Shown: positions 17,615-27,370 of the stretch, piece by piece | Layout: every line of letters begins with the position of its first letter | Position numbering within the stretch: the stretch's first letter is position 1 | Origin: Lacticaseibacillus zeae DSM 20178 = KCTC 3804 | GTDB taxonomy: Bacteria; Bacillota; Bacilli; Lactobacillales; Lactobacillaceae | Length of the DNA: 64,000 nt | Reading direction: 5' to 3' | Assembly: GCF_000260435.1 (NCBI RefSeq) | Contig: NZ_BACQ01000050.1 | Coordinates: 1 to 64,000, forward strand | Made by a program: the position numbers and the translations under genes | Notes under the pieces: generated by a model | Told to the model about the DNA's origin: nothing | Databases searched by the model: none | What the model saw: the letters and a program-made list of their open reading frames with translations, nothing else

Positions 17615-18613
17615 CTAGTGTTCACTACGCGGATCAAACGCATCACGCAAGCCATCAGCCAGCAAGTTGAATGCCAGCATCAGGACAACGATGACAATCG
17701 CCGGATACAGTAGTTGATATGGTAGAACTTGCAGGTTCTTCTGCCCATCGGATAACAACGTCCCAAGGCTGGCAGTTGGTGCCGGCAGCCCGATCCCAAT
17801 GTAACTCAGGAAGGCTTCAAAGAAGATGGCCGTTGGAATCGTGAACATGGTCTGAATAATGATGATAGAGCTCAGGTTCGGAATCAGGTGTTTAAATGCG
17901 ATTTTGACACTCGACTCACCAAGCGTTCTGGCTGCCAAGACAAATTCCTGATCTTTTAACTGTAGTGTTTGCGCCCGAATCAGGCGCGCCATGGTGACCC
18001 AGCCAGTCAACGCAATGGCCAAAATGATGGACGTCATCCCTGGCTTGAACACCTGTAGCATCAAAATAACGACAACCAAGTTTGGCACACTGGAGATGAT
18101 TTCAATGACACGCTGCATCAAGGTATCGGTCATGCCGCCGCGCCATCCGGAGATGATGCCGTAGAAAACCCCGATAGTCAGATCGAAGAAGGTTGCGACA
18201 ATCCCGATGAACAGCGAAACGCGGGTGCCGACCATGATCCGGGATAACAGATCGCGGCCGAGGTAATCCGTACCGAGCAGGTAGTAAACATTTTTGCCCA
18301 TGCCTGCGTATTTATTCTGGCCATTCAGGTAACCGTTTAATCCCGGTAAATCCACGCCTGGCCATTTTGGTGGCAAATTGGAATAGTTCAGGTTCTGCTT
18401 GTTAGGATTTGAAGGTGACAGCCACAAAGATAGAATTGAAATGACCGCAATAATAATCAAGACCCAAAGTGAGATGAGCGCGGCTTTGTTCTTCTTCAGT
18501 CGCCGCATCGCATCTTGTGAGAACGTCAGCGCAGGCTTGGCAATGCGTTCCTGTTCAGCCGTATTCACTTTGACATGCTTGAATGCGTCTGGACTTAATT
18601 TTGTTGTTGCCAT
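17615..18613 (-). CDS. oppC: Oligopeptide ABC transporter permease OppC
   Basis: A 332-residue permease with a cytoplasmic N-terminus, one helix at residues about 45-65, a large extracellular loop and then five helices. The EAA loop (AARTLGESSVKIAFKHLIPN) that contacts the ATPases is clear. Its ATG overlaps the oppB stop by 1 nt (TAATG) and GGGAGG precedes it. Confidence 0.95.
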   Translation of the reverse strand: MATTKLSPDAFKHVKVNTAEQERIAKPALTFSQDAMRRLKKNKAALISLWVLIIIAVISILSLWLSPSNPNKQNLNYSNLPPKWPGVDLPGLNGYLNGQNKYAGMGKNVYYLLGTDYLGRDLLSRIMVGTRVSLFIGIVATFFDLTIGVFYGIISGWRGGMTDTLMQRVIEIISSVPNLVVVILMLQVFKPGMTSIILAIALTGWVTMARLIRAQTLQLKDQEFVLAARTLGESSVKIAFKHLIPNLSSIIIIQTMFTIPTAIFFEAFLSYIGIGLPAPTASLGTLLSDGQKNLQVLPYQLLYPAIVIVVLMLAFNLLADGLRDAFDPRSEH

Positions 18614-19536
18614 TAGTTTGCCTCCCCGCTCAGTCGGATTCGTGGATCAATGAAGCCGTAGAGAATATCAACGATTAAGATGATGACGGTCAACATTGCA
18701 CTGTAAAGAATTGCCAAAGCCATGATCACCGGATAGTCGTTGGTCGTGATTGACTTAACGAATTGTTCACCAATGCCGGGAATCGCAAAAATATTCTCGA
18801 CAACCAGTGAGCCAACCATCAAGTCAACCGCCATTGGCCCGATAATGGTGACAATCGGAATCATGGAGTTACGCAGCGCATGCTTAGCAACGACCTGCCA
18901 GCGTGATTCGCCTTTGGACCTTGCGAGTTCGATATAGTCTGAACTTAGCACATCCACCATTTCGGTCCGCATAAACCGCGCTGTCTGAGCCAGTGGCGCG
19001 ATGGCAAGGGCGATCGTCGGTAAAATACTGTACGTAAATCCGCCCCATAATGCGACTGGAAAAGCACCGGTTTTATAAGCAAACAGTTGCAACAACGCAG
19101 CGAACACGAAGTTAGGGATGGACCGACCGAGAATTGCGAAAATTGTCGCGGTGGCATCCACCCAGGTATTCTTCCGAATCGCCGCAATCGCACCGAGCAC
19201 GATACCGGCAAGCGTGCCCACAACCATGGCTTGCGCGCCGATTTGCAGTGACGGCCCCATTCGCGAAACGATCAGGCCGGACACGGTTTGACCGGGATAC
19301 TGATACGACATTCCGAAGTCACCATGCGTGATCCCTGCCATATACGTGAGATATTGCATCCAAACCGGCTTATCCAGTCCATACTGTTTCTTTAAAATTG
19401 CCAGTTGATCTGCCGGAATTTTAGGATTATTAAACGGGGTCCCCGGCAGTAGCTTCATTAGGAAGAAAGTAATGGTGGCAACAAGAAACAGCGTCAGGAG
19501 CAGGAAGCCGATCCGTTTTAAAATATATTTAGCCAT
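18613..19536 (-). CDS. oppB: Oligopeptide ABC transporter permease OppB
   Basis: A 307-residue permease with six helices and the N-terminal KYILKRIGFLLLTLF typical of OppB/DppB. The EAA loop ELARSKGESRWQVVAKHALRN is present near residue 200. AGGAG lies 7 nt before the ATG. It is 130 bp after oppA, with a strong stem-loop in the gap that may lower expression of the downstream genes relative to oppA. Confidence 0.95.
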   Translation of the reverse strand: MAKYILKRIGFLLLTLFLVATITFFLMKLLPGTPFNNPKIPADQLAILKKQYGLDKPVWMQYLTYMAGITHGDFGMSYQYPGQTVSGLIVSRMGPSLQIGAQAMVVGTLAGIVLGAIAAIRKNTWVDATATIFAILGRSIPNFVFAALLQLFAYKTGAFPVALWGGFTYSILPTIALAIAPLAQTARFMRTEMVDVLSSDYIELARSKGESRWQVVAKHALRNSMIPIVTIIGPMAVDLMVGSLVVENIFAIPGIGEQFVKSITTNDYPVIMALAILYSAMLTVIILIVDILYGFIDPRIRLSGEAN

Positions 19537-19567
19537 GTTTCACTCCTGTTTTTTTGGCTTTTACTCA

Positions 19568-19607
19568 AACGGCGTTGTCCCGCCGCAAAACACGTGACAA
19601 CGCCGTT
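19568..19607 (-). promoter_or_regulatory. Intercistronic stem-loop between oppA and oppB
   Basis: A perfect 12-bp stem, AACGGCGTTGTC with GACAACGCCGTT, around a 16-nt loop. There is no clean T-run after it on the minus strand, so it is more likely a partial attenuator or a 3'-end stabiliser of oppA mRNA than a full terminator. Confidence 0.65.
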
Positions 19608-19666
19608 CATGAGAACTAATGATTAAAGTGTTAAGCCTTTATTTTTGATTGTTCCAATGCATCGAG

Positions 19667-21286
19667 TTACTTAACCTTTGCATTAACAAAGTCGTAAGAA
19701 CTCGTTGGGTTGTACTTCAAACCGGTAATGGTCTTACGTTGCAGTGTTGCCTGAACGCGTTGATACAGTGGCACAACGCCTTGTTCCTTGGTCAGAATTT
19801 CTTGTGCTTTCAGCAAAGTATTCCAACGAGCAGTCGGATTGTTGGCATCTGTCGTCTTAGATTGCTTGATCAAAGCGTCGTACTCGGCGTTTGACCACTT
19901 GCCATCATTGTAGGAGTTATCAGAGGTGAACAGATCGAGGAAGGAAATGGCGTCAGGGAAGTCAGCACTCCAGCCTGAGTAAACCATGTCGAATTGGCCA
20001 TTTTGAGCACGGGATAGACGAGTCTTGAACGGTACACTTGCAATGGTGACTTTCAATCCTGGCAAATTCTGCTGAAGCGTGCTTTGCAGGTATTCAGCAG
20101 ACCGCTTACCTTGCGTTGTATCATCGGAGAGCAGTTCAAGAGTTGGTGCGCTCTGACCGGTTTCTTTCAAGCCTTCTGTCCATAACTTTTTGGCCTTGGC
20201 TGGGTCATACTTCGTCGCCGATGCATCAGTTTTAGATGCAGTCTTTGAGAAGTCCTGACCGCCTTTGGTGAAGAGACCTTCAGGCGTCACGTTGTTTGCA
20301 GCAATTGAGGAGTCATTCAAAACTTTCTTGATATATTCAGTCCGGTTAATGGCAGCTGAAACGGCTTGGCGAATCTTGGTATTCTTAAAGATCGGAACCT
20401 TCTTTTCGTTGAGTTCCAAATAGAAGATGGCACTTTGATTCAACCCTTTATAATCAGACATCGTCTTTGCTTTAGCTGCTTGCTCTCCAGACAACTGTGC
20501 AATGTCAAGCTTCTTTGACTGATATAGATTCAGTGCTGTCTGCGGATCCTTGACAACTTGGCCGTTTAACGTATCAATATGCACATTCTTGGCATTCCAA
20601 TAAGTCTTGTTCTTGGTTTCTTTCCAAGTATTGCCAGTGCCGTTCCAGTCCTTTAATACATATGGGCCATTAGACAGAATATACTTGGATGTCGTCCCGT
20701 ACTTCTTACCAGCCTTGTTAACAAACTTCTCATTTTGCGGGAAGAATGCTGGATTAACCAACATCGTCTTGAAGTATGGAATTGCATGATCCAAAGTAAC
20801 TTTCAACGTTGTTTTGTTAACCGCGGTGACACCCAAAGTGCTGGCAGCTTTCTTGCCAGCAGTAATGTCATCAGCATTCTTCACGCCAGAAAAGAGATAA
20901 GCGTATTCTGACTTTGTTTTAGGTGTGACTGTCCGCCGCCATCCAAACACAAAATCTTGCGCCGTAACCGGATCACCGTTACTCCATTTGGCATTACGCA
21001 ATTTGAAAGTATAAGTCTTGCCGTCTTTGGAAACAGTCGGTTGACTCTTAGCAATCGCCGGTTTCAAATCCTTGCCAGAATAACGGTACAAACCATCCAT
21101 CGTATCGATCAAAGCCTGACCACTAATCGCATCAGTGTTCGTCGATGGATCCATTGTGGAGATAACATCGCTTTCCATACGGGTGATGGAACTGCCATTG
21201 CTGCTTGCTGAATTAGAACCACAGGCTGCTAACACCCCGGCGAGCGCAATTGTTGTGCCCGCAACCATTGTTTTTCTAAATTTCAT
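19667..21286 (-). CDS. oppA: Oligopeptide-binding lipoprotein OppA
   Basis: A 539-residue solute-binding lipoprotein. The signal peptide ends in the lipobox LAAC (Cys at about residue 22), which anchors the protein to the outer membrane face. The SBP family 5 domain follows, with NAKWSNGDPVTAQDFVFGWRRT near residue 100 as its signature. It captures peptides for OppBCDF. It is the first gene of the operon and has AGGAGGGA before the start. Upstream, TTTACT-18-TCTAAT near 21328-21357 is a possible promoter. Confidence 0.95.
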   Translation of the reverse strand: MKFRKTMVAGTTIALAGVLAACGSNSASSNGSSITRMESDVISTMDPSTNTDAISGQALIDTMDGLYRYSGKDLKPAIAKSQPTVSKDGKTYTFKLRNAKWSNGDPVTAQDFVFGWRRTVTPKTKSEYAYLFSGVKNADDITAGKKAASTLGVTAVNKTTLKVTLDHAIPYFKTMLVNPAFFPQNEKFVNKAGKKYGTTSKYILSNGPYVLKDWNGTGNTWKETKNKTYWNAKNVHIDTLNGQVVKDPQTALNLYQSKKLDIAQLSGEQAAKAKTMSDYKGLNQSAIFYLELNEKKVPIFKNTKIRQAVSAAINRTEYIKKVLNDSSIAANNVTPEGLFTKGGQDFSKTASKTDASATKYDPAKAKKLWTEGLKETGQSAPTLELLSDDTTQGKRSAEYLQSTLQQNLPGLKVTIASVPFKTRLSRAQNGQFDMVYSGWSADFPDAISFLDLFTSDNSYNDGKWSNAEYDALIKQSKTTDANNPTARWNTLLKAQEILTKEQGVVPLYQRVQATLQRKTITGLKYNPTSSYDFVNAKVK

Positions 21287-21717
21287 CTTGTTCCCTCCTA
21301 AAATGATTGAACTTACCTTACATTAGAATCTCATTAATGTAAATAAGTAAACCCTCAATTTTGAATAAAAAAACCGCGATGTCAGAAAATGTCTCGTAAA
21401 AGGGTTAAGCCCGGTATCAAATAACAAATCGTACAAGGGTTATACAAATGTTTTAGATAGCGCATTAAATCCAGAAATAGCAAAGTTTGTTTCACTGGCA
21501 AGGAGTGACATTGAAAAATTGCTGCAATATCGGAAGTTGCAGCAACCCAAATATTAAATAACACGCACTTTTGGCATAATTTATTCCAGTTTTCATGAAA
21601 TTGTTTGTTTTGTTCGAATAATTTTCGCTTCTGTCAAACGACTTGCTAGTCATGTGCTAACTAAAAAAGCAAGAACCAAGGCTTTTGCTCAGTTCTTGCT
21701 AATTATTTTCAAAGCAA
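21287..21717. other. Intergenic region between oppA and the MFS gene
   Basis: 430 bp. It holds the oppA upstream region (AT-rich, candidate promoter near 21328-21357) and, at its left end, the terminator of the MFS gene. No supported coding sequence is seen. Confidence 0.5.
21663..21700 (-). terminator. Terminator of the MFS transporter gene
   Basis: On the minus strand AGCAAGAAC pairs with GTTCTTGCT around a 15-nt loop and is followed by T6. It lies 18 bp after the MFS stop codon. Confidence 0.85.
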
Positions 21718-23151
21718 TCACTTATTATTAGTGAGTGTCTTAGTCTGCTTACGGCTGCGGATACTCCGGAACACCACAATCACCAGGCCGACGACGGAAA
21801 CCAAAGTGACTAACCAAAAGACCGTAGCTAGCGCGTGTAAAAATGGTTCTCCGGACTGCGGTGAAATGCGGGTCACGCCGGGCAACTGGGCAAATAGCAA
21901 GGTAGCGCCGAAGCTGATGCCAATGGTCAACCCGATCGTGCGGGCCAGTGAGTTCATGGAACCGGCAACACCGGAAAGGCTACTGTCCACGGCGCCCATG
22001 GTTAAGGCGTTATTCGGTGACAGGAACAAGGCCATCCCCGCACCGTTGGCGACAATCGGCCAGATGATCGGCGCCATGCTTATTTTGGCGGGATAACTGG
22101 CATACCCGATTTGCGAAATGATCAGGACGAACAAGCCAAGAATCGTCAGGTAATAGCGATTCCAGTGATCGGCCAGCCAACCGGCAAATGGCGTAATCAT
22201 CAGCATCGTGTCACTCTGCAACATCATCAGCAGGCCGCTGGCGAACGCTGATATACCGCCATAACTCTGCAGGTAGAATGGGAGAAGAATGTTGGATACC
22301 GAATTGACCAGCATCACGATCAACAACACGCTCACTGAAATTAAATAGTCCGGATTGTGCATAATGCTTGGCGCAATCCACGGCGAGCGCGAGCGTTGAT
22401 CCTGAATAAATGCCAGAATCGTTAATAGAATGCCGCCTGCCAAAATACCTGCGCCCAGCCAAAGCTGTTTTGGCTGCTGCAGCCAGTAACCACTAGCGAA
22501 CATCAAAATCATCCCACCGGTGAACAGATTCTGTCCGGTCCAGTTAGCTTGCTGCCAGACGCGCCTGATCTCACCATGCGCCGGCCGCCGTAATGGCAAC
22601 AAACGCATGCCCGCCAAAACGATCAAGATACCCACCGGCACATTGAACAAATAAATCCAGCGCCAACTCGCCCAAGTAATGAGAATGCCGCCGAATGCCG
22701 GGCCGGAAATCGATCCCAGCGACACGAACATAGAGATCACAGCAAGGGCTTCTGCGCGATTCGCATCCGGGAAATATTGGCTAATGATGCCCATCGAGTT
22801 GGCCATAATCATCGCCGAACCAACCGCCTGAACCACTCGCCCAGCCATGATGGTTAGATAGGTCGGTGCGATTCCCGTCAACAGCGAGCCAACGATAAAC
22901 ACGACTTCGCCAATCAGGAAGACCAGGTTTTTGGAGACTAAATCGCCGATATGCCCGAACATCACCAACAAAACCGCCGTAGTAATGAGGCCAATGGACA
23001 CAATCCAGGTCGCCGCACTACTGGAAATCATCAAGTCTTCGGAAATCCTGGGCATGGCCAGATTGGTACTCGATCCGGATAATGCCGTCAATAACGACAT
23101 CATCCCTAAAACAATCAGAATTTTAACGCGTTGCGCCCGCGACATCTCCAT
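21718..23151 (-). CDS. MFS drug transporter, DHA2 (EmrB/QacA) type
   Basis: A 477-residue proton-driven exporter with 14 predicted helices, the DHA2 layout. Helices 1-6 include the PRISEDLMISSSAATWIVSIGLI segment, motif A is GHIGDLVSKN, and motif C (GSISGPAFGG) marks an antiporter. Substrate is unknown; family members expel lipophilic drugs and dyes. I start at the ATG at 23151, preceded by AAAGGGTG; an in-frame ATG at 23187 has almost no ribosome site. Confidence 0.9.
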   Translation of the reverse strand: MEMSRAQRVKILIVLGMMSLLTALSGSSTNLAMPRISEDLMISSSAATWIVSIGLITTAVLLVMFGHIGDLVSKNLVFLIGEVVFIVGSLLTGIAPTYLTIMAGRVVQAVGSAMIMANSMGIISQYFPDANRAEALAVISMFVSLGSISGPAFGGILITWASWRWIYLFNVPVGILIVLAGMRLLPLRRPAHGEIRRVWQQANWTGQNLFTGGMILMFASGYWLQQPKQLWLGAGILAGGILLTILAFIQDQRSRSPWIAPSIMHNPDYLISVSVLLIVMLVNSVSNILLPFYLQSYGGISAFASGLLMMLQSDTMLMITPFAGWLADHWNRYYLTILGLFVLIISQIGYASYPAKISMAPIIWPIVANGAGMALFLSPNNALTMGAVDSSLSGVAGSMNSLARTIGLTIGISFGATLLFAQLPGVTRISPQSGEPFLHALATVFWLVTLVSVVGLVIVVFRSIRSRKQTKTLTNNK

Positions 23152-23276
23152 CGTCCCCACACCCTTTCGAGTGTATTCTATGCTCATCGTTTAATCGCTA
23201 CAATTAATCAGCCCGGCGACTTTGCCATGCGCACCACGCTTCCCATTTGCGAGCAACTCAACTATTTCAGATCATC

Positions 23277-23303
23277 AAAAAAGCGTCCATTTTGATTGGA
23301 CGC
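23277..23303 (-). terminator. Terminator of efp
   Basis: On the minus strand GCGTCCA pairs with TGGACGC and is followed by T6. It lies 20 bp downstream of efp. Confidence 0.85.
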
Positions 23304-23323
23304 ACTTTGTTATTTGAATCTAT

Positions 23324-23887
23324 TTACTTCTGAGCCCGACCCTTGTAAGTACCAGTGTCAGTGGTGACCAAAATCTTTTCCCCAGCCTTAACAAAGTCGG
23401 GTACAGTAACGACCAAGCCAGTTTCAAGCGTGGCTGGCTTGCCGCCGCCTGCCACTGTGCCGCCTTTAACCGCTGGCTGCGTATCGGTGACTTCAAGCTC
23501 AACCGTTCCCGGCAGCTCAAGGCCAATCACTTCATCGCCATAGAATTCAATTTCGACCGGCACATTTGGCAACATGTACTTAAGCTCGCGCGCGATGCTG
23601 GCAGTTGGGACCTCATACTGTTCATAGGTATCACTGTCCATGAAATAAGCGGTGTCGTCTTGCGTATACAGATAAGTGGCCTTTTTACGATCCATGATCG
23701 CAATTTCGACCTTTTCACTCGGCCGCATCGTCGTGGTCACGTTGGCACCGGAACGCACATCATACAGCTTCATCTGCATCACGGTATTACCCTTGCCTGG
23801 CTTATGATGATTCGATTCCAAAACCTTAATCAACTTGCCGTCCTTAACAAAGACCATTCCGGCCTTCAAATCGATTGCTTCTGTCAT
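23324..23887 (-). CDS. efp: Translation elongation factor P
   Basis: A 187-residue EF-P that binds the ribosome at the E site and relieves stalling at polyproline. The three beta-barrel domains are intact: the KOW-like N-terminal domain with the tip loop HHKPGKGN (Lys32 is the residue modified in many bacteria), a middle OB domain, and the C-terminal domain ending with [25 protein letters not shown]. The ATG at 23887 has GAAGGAGA 7 nt upstream. No modification enzyme is encoded nearby. Confidence 0.97.
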   Translation of the reverse strand: MTEAIDLKAGMVFVKDGKLIKVLESNHHKPGKGNTVMQMKLYDVRSGANVTTTMRPSEKVEIAIMDRKKATYLYTQDDTAYFMDSDTYEQYEVPTASIARELKYMLPNVPVEIEFYGDEVIGLELPGTVELEVTDTQPAVKGGTVAGGGKPATLETGLVVTVPDFVKAGEKILVTTDTGTYKGRAQK

Positions 23888-24054
23888 TCTGCTATCTCCT
23901 TCATTATGAGCAAACCGGCGCTGGCAAAATGTGTGAACACGTTTACAACCTAAGCGTTCACTAAGCACCGGTACAAATCATTTCATCAGCAAGTATACCA
24001 TATCTGTATGAACGGTCGCTTGACCGCGAAAAGTGGCCTAAACCCCGGCGCACC

Positions 24055-24097
24055 AAAAAACGGCCACAGAGGCAACTGCTGTCCCTAAGACCGTTTC
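24055..24097 (-). terminator. Terminator of the lut operon
   Basis: On the minus strand AAACGGTC pairs imperfectly with GGCCGTTT, with an inner AGGGACAGC/GTTGCCT stem and a following T6. It lies 30 bp after lutC. Confidence 0.6.
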
Positions 24098-24128
24098 ATT
24101 CAGGCATCTTGCATTAACGAGCTACCTG

Positions 24129-24836
24129 CTACATATCTTCAACCACCAAATAAGTCATATCCAGCGGCCCGTGCACCCCAACAACCAACGTCATTTCAAT
24201 ATCGCCCGAGTTTGATGGCCCGGTGATGAAGTTAATATTGCTGGTTTGCAGCTCACCCGCTTTGATAGCGGCATCGTAACGATCCATCGCCTGCCGTGAC
24301 CGCGGCAAAATGTTGCTTTTCTTAACAATGGCGAGATAATGCGTTGGCAAAAAGTGGAACCCGCGGCCCTGCCCCGGCGTTGTTGCGATGGTGATGGTGC
24401 CGGATTCGGCCAATAGATAATCCGCAAAGCCAATCGCAACATCAGCCGTAGCCGCCTGCTTCAAGTTGAAGTCGCGGCCCTTTCCCGGCGCCCAATACAT
24501 CGGCTTCGGCGCAACGGTTTCCGTCCAGTCACGGAGGCCAAAATCCTCATACTGATCCGTTGTCGGCAGAATCAGCGTTTTCGGCGCGTCATGTTCGATG
24601 TAGGCATTCAACGCATCGGCCAGCCCCGCCTTGTCCGTCGTGGAAAAGGTCACATGCACGGCTTCGCTATTTTTCTTGGCGATCGCTTCCAACTCGTCTT
24701 GCGAATGGCCAGACAACGTGGTTTCCGGCAGGTCATTCAGCGGTTCAAACGGATGATCCTGTAGCTGGTGGCGCGGGCGACCGGCTTTTTCGGCAATAGC
24801 ATTTAAAAAGTCTTCGCGATTACTGTGATCAATCAT
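24129..24836 (-). CDS. lutC: Lactate utilisation protein C (LUD domain)
   Basis: A 235-residue LUD-domain protein. With LutA and LutB it forms a cytoplasmic complex that oxidises L-lactate to pyruvate. The C-terminal half carries the LUD core: GFADYLLAESGTI, LPTHYLAIVKKSNILP, and ITGPSNSGDIEMTLVVGVHGP. The ATG at 24836 lies 8 nt inside the end of lutB, with GGAGGCG upstream. Length fits LutC. Confidence 0.93.
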   Translation of the reverse strand: MIDHSNREDFLNAIAEKAGRPRHQLQDHPFEPLNDLPETTLSGHSQDELEAIAKKNSEAVHVTFSTTDKAGLADALNAYIEHDAPKTLILPTTDQYEDFGLRDWTETVAPKPMYWAPGKGRDFNLKQAATADVAIGFADYLLAESGTITIATTPGQGRGFHFLPTHYLAIVKKSNILPRSRQAMDRYDAAIKAGELQTSNINFITGPSNSGDIEMTLVVGVHGPLDMTYLVVEDM

Positions 24837-26313
24837 GTTTTTGCGCCTCCAATGCTGCTTTGTGTTGTTTGAACCAGTGGCGGAAGTTCTCGTTCTTCTT
24901 CGGCGGCCGTGGCAAGTCACGCACATCGGTCCAACCGCGCGCCAGCTTCGGCATCATGCCGGTTTGTTTGATCCGGCCGCTATTGTATTCATTTTCAACG
25001 CTGCCTTGGTCTTTGGTAGATAAAACGCCCATCATCGCATGATCCATATCAAGTGCCATGTTGAACAGAACCGGTGCACTGGTGCCGACACCGACCATTT
25101 TCATAATTTTGTCGCTAAAACTATGATCCGTCTTCAGCTTGTCCATCATGACTTCGCGATGCTTGATCAGCAGATGATGCAATGGAATGCGGACAGGGCA
25201 GGTTTCGGTGCAGGCAGCACAAAGGCTGGAGGCAAACGGCAAGTCGCCGAACTTTTCATAGCCGTCTAGCACTGGGGACAGCACCGCGCCGATCGGTCCG
25301 GGGTAAATCGAGCCGTAGCCGTGTCCGCCGATGTGACGATAAACCGGGCAGACATTGAGGCAGGCCCCGCAACGGATACACTGCAGCACCGGTTCAAACG
25401 GGGTGCCGAGCGCATTGCTGCGGCCGTTGTCGACAATGACTACGTGAAAGTCTTCGGGACCGTCTGCTTCGCCTTCAACTTGCTTGCCGGAGAAGGAGCA
25501 GTAACTGGTCAGCTTCTGGCCAACCGCTGACCGCGACAGCATATTGTCCAGCGTCTCGGCTTCTTTCAGGCTCGGCACAATCCGTTCCATCCCCATCACA
25601 ACCACCTGTGTCTTCGGAATGGCCATGGTCAGATCGGCGTTACCTTCATTGGTGACCAAATTAATCAGCCCGGAATCGGCGATCGCAAAATTACAGCCGG
25701 TAATCCCGAAGTCTGCCTGTAAGAAGTAACGGCGCAGGTATTCCCGGGCAAACCGCGCCAGATGTTCCGGATCGTTGTCGCCTTCATAACCGAGTTTGTC
25801 AAAGATTTCTTTGACTTGATCGCGGTTTTTAGCTAACGCTGGAAAGACAATGTGCGTTGGCTCCGCCCAATCGTCTTCTTGCAAAATAAATTCCGCCAAA
25901 TCGGTTTCCATCAACTGGGTGCCGGGAATCTTCAATAATTCCTTATCCAGGTTGATCTCCGTGGTGACCATCGACTTGGACTTCACAATTTTATGTGCCT
26001 GCTTTTCCTTGGCGAGGTTTGTAATGTACTCAGCCGCTTCTTTGTCGGTTTTGGCAAAATAAACGTGACCGCCACGCTTTTCGATGTTATCGCTAAATTC
26101 TTCCAGATAATCCGGTAAGTACTTAATAACATGTTGGCGAATCTGTTCGCCTAGATCCCGCCATTGCGGCCAGTTGCCGAGCTCCTTACGCGAAGCTTCC
26201 CGCTTGTCCCACTGGGCATCCTGGGACTTGGCGACACTGGCTTGCATGAATTTGTCTTGTTCTGATTCCTTAACCCGCTCCAAGAACGGCTTGTCACTGG
26301 TTGAAATAGTCAT
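24829..26313 (-). CDS. lutB: Lactate utilisation iron-sulfur protein B
   Basis: A 494-residue LutB with an N-terminal LUD domain and two 4Fe-4S clusters near residues 315-375: CIRCGACLNVCPVYR and CAACTETCPVRIPL, both with complete cysteines. A C-terminal DUF3390-type tail (WTDVRDLPRPPKKNENFRHWFK) follows. It overlaps lutA by 4 nt and lutC by 8 nt. It should pass electrons from lactate oxidation; the acceptor is not known. Confidence 0.95.
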   Translation of the reverse strand: MTISTSDKPFLERVKESEQDKFMQASVAKSQDAQWDKREASRKELGNWPQWRDLGEQIRQHVIKYLPDYLEEFSDNIEKRGGHVYFAKTDKEAAEYITNLAKEKQAHKIVKSKSMVTTEINLDKELLKIPGTQLMETDLAEFILQEDDWAEPTHIVFPALAKNRDQVKEIFDKLGYEGDNDPEHLARFAREYLRRYFLQADFGITGCNFAIADSGLINLVTNEGNADLTMAIPKTQVVVMGMERIVPSLKEAETLDNMLSRSAVGQKLTSYCSFSGKQVEGEADGPEDFHVVIVDNGRSNALGTPFEPVLQCIRCGACLNVCPVYRHIGGHGYGSIYPGPIGAVLSPVLDGYEKFGDLPFASSLCAACTETCPVRIPLHHLLIKHREVMMDKLKTDHSFSDKIMKMVGVGTSAPVLFNMALDMDHAMMGVLSTKDQGSVENEYNSGRIKQTGMMPKLARGWTDVRDLPRPPKKNENFRHWFKQHKAALEAQKHD

Positions 26314-27092
26314 GGGCGCACCTCCTGTTCGACCCCAAGCGGCTCATGGAACTTGATCCGCTCCGGATTAACATTGTGGTTCAAAACTTCCGCGATATGC
26401 ATGATCTTGATCTTTTCATTTCGCCGGGAAAAACGGCCGGCAATGTTCATCAGGCAAGACGGATCGGCTGAAATCAGAACCTGTGCGCCGGTGCTCAACA
26501 CATCGTCAACTTTTTCATCGACCATTTGTTTGGAGATTTCCGGCTCCTTAGCAGAGAACATCCCGCCAAAGCCGCAACAGTTTTCGATGTGCGGCAACGG
26601 TTCCATCTGCAAATCCTTCACATGATCCAGCAGCTTAAACGGCGCCGTGCGCTCACCGAGCAACCGCGTCATGTGACAGGAACGGTGATAGGTAGCCTTG
26701 GCGTCCAATTCGGCTCCGGCATCGATGACATTCAGCACGCGATATAGAAATTGGGAAAACTCGTACGTTTTGTCCGCGACTTCCTTGGCTTTTTCCGCAT
26801 ATTCGGGATCATCCTTCAGCAAAATCCGGTATTCCCGCAACATGTTCACGCAAGAACCGGCTGGCCCGACAATATAATCGGCGTCCACCGACAACAACGC
26901 ATCGATTTCGTTGCGGAATACCTTTTGACTGGCTTTCACATAGCCAGAGTTATAGGTTGGCTGACCGCAACAAATCTGTTTGACCGGCATAAACGTTTCA
27001 CACCCAAACCGCTCAAGCACTTCGGTCATCGCCGCCCCAACATTGGGAAAGAAAAGATCCACGATACAGGCGGAGAAAATAACGACTCTCAT
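26310..27092 (-). CDS. lutA: Lactate utilisation protein A (CCG-domain oxidoreductase subunit)
   Basis: A 260-residue protein with two cysteine-rich CCG domains: ICCGQPTYNSGY near residues 42-53 and NCCGFGGMFSAKEPEIS near residues 170-186, plus the YHRSCHMTRLLG motif. It is the first gene of lutABC. GGGAGGTG lies 5 nt before the ATG. Upstream is a promoter with an adjacent CcpA site, so the operon should be repressed while sugar is plentiful. No lutR or lactate permease is adjacent. Confidence 0.95.
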   Translation of the reverse strand: MRVVIFSACIVDLFFPNVGAAMTEVLERFGCETFMPVKQICCGQPTYNSGYVKASQKVFRNEIDALLSVDADYIVGPAGSCVNMLREYRILLKDDPEYAEKAKEVADKTYEFSQFLYRVLNVIDAGAELDAKATYHRSCHMTRLLGERTAPFKLLDHVKDLQMEPLPHIENCCGFGGMFSAKEPEISKQMVDEKVDDVLSTGAQVLISADPSCLMNIAGRFSRRNEKIKIMHIAEVLNHNVNPERIKFHEPLGVEQEVRP

Positions 27093-27126
27093 AATGCACC
27101 TCCCATATTACAATGATTCCAATTTA

Positions 27127-27170
27127 ACTATACACCAGTGGCGCTAAATGCAACACCGAAAACGCTTACA
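27127..27170 (-). promoter_or_regulatory. lutA promoter with catabolite responsive element
   Basis: On the minus strand TGTAAGCGTTTTCG (27157-27170) matches the CcpA cre consensus TGWAARCGYTWWCW in 13 of 14 positions. Three nucleotides later comes a -35-like TTGCAT, 15 nt, and TATAGT as -10. The cre abuts the -35 box, a position that gives CcpA repression in Firmicutes. Confidence 0.75.
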
Positions 27171-27370
27171 AAATGGCAAATTGTTATTTTGTGATTAAGT
27201 TTTCCCGCTAAGCCAGTAAGCAAACCCCTTGGTCATACCGCGTTATTGTGACATACGCCACTTAGCTTAAAGCCAGATTCAGCCTAGCCTTATGCCGTTT
27301 TTATCGTACAATGCTTATGCAACTATAAGCAATGATCGGTTGTGACCAATTCAATGATATAAAATGATAA

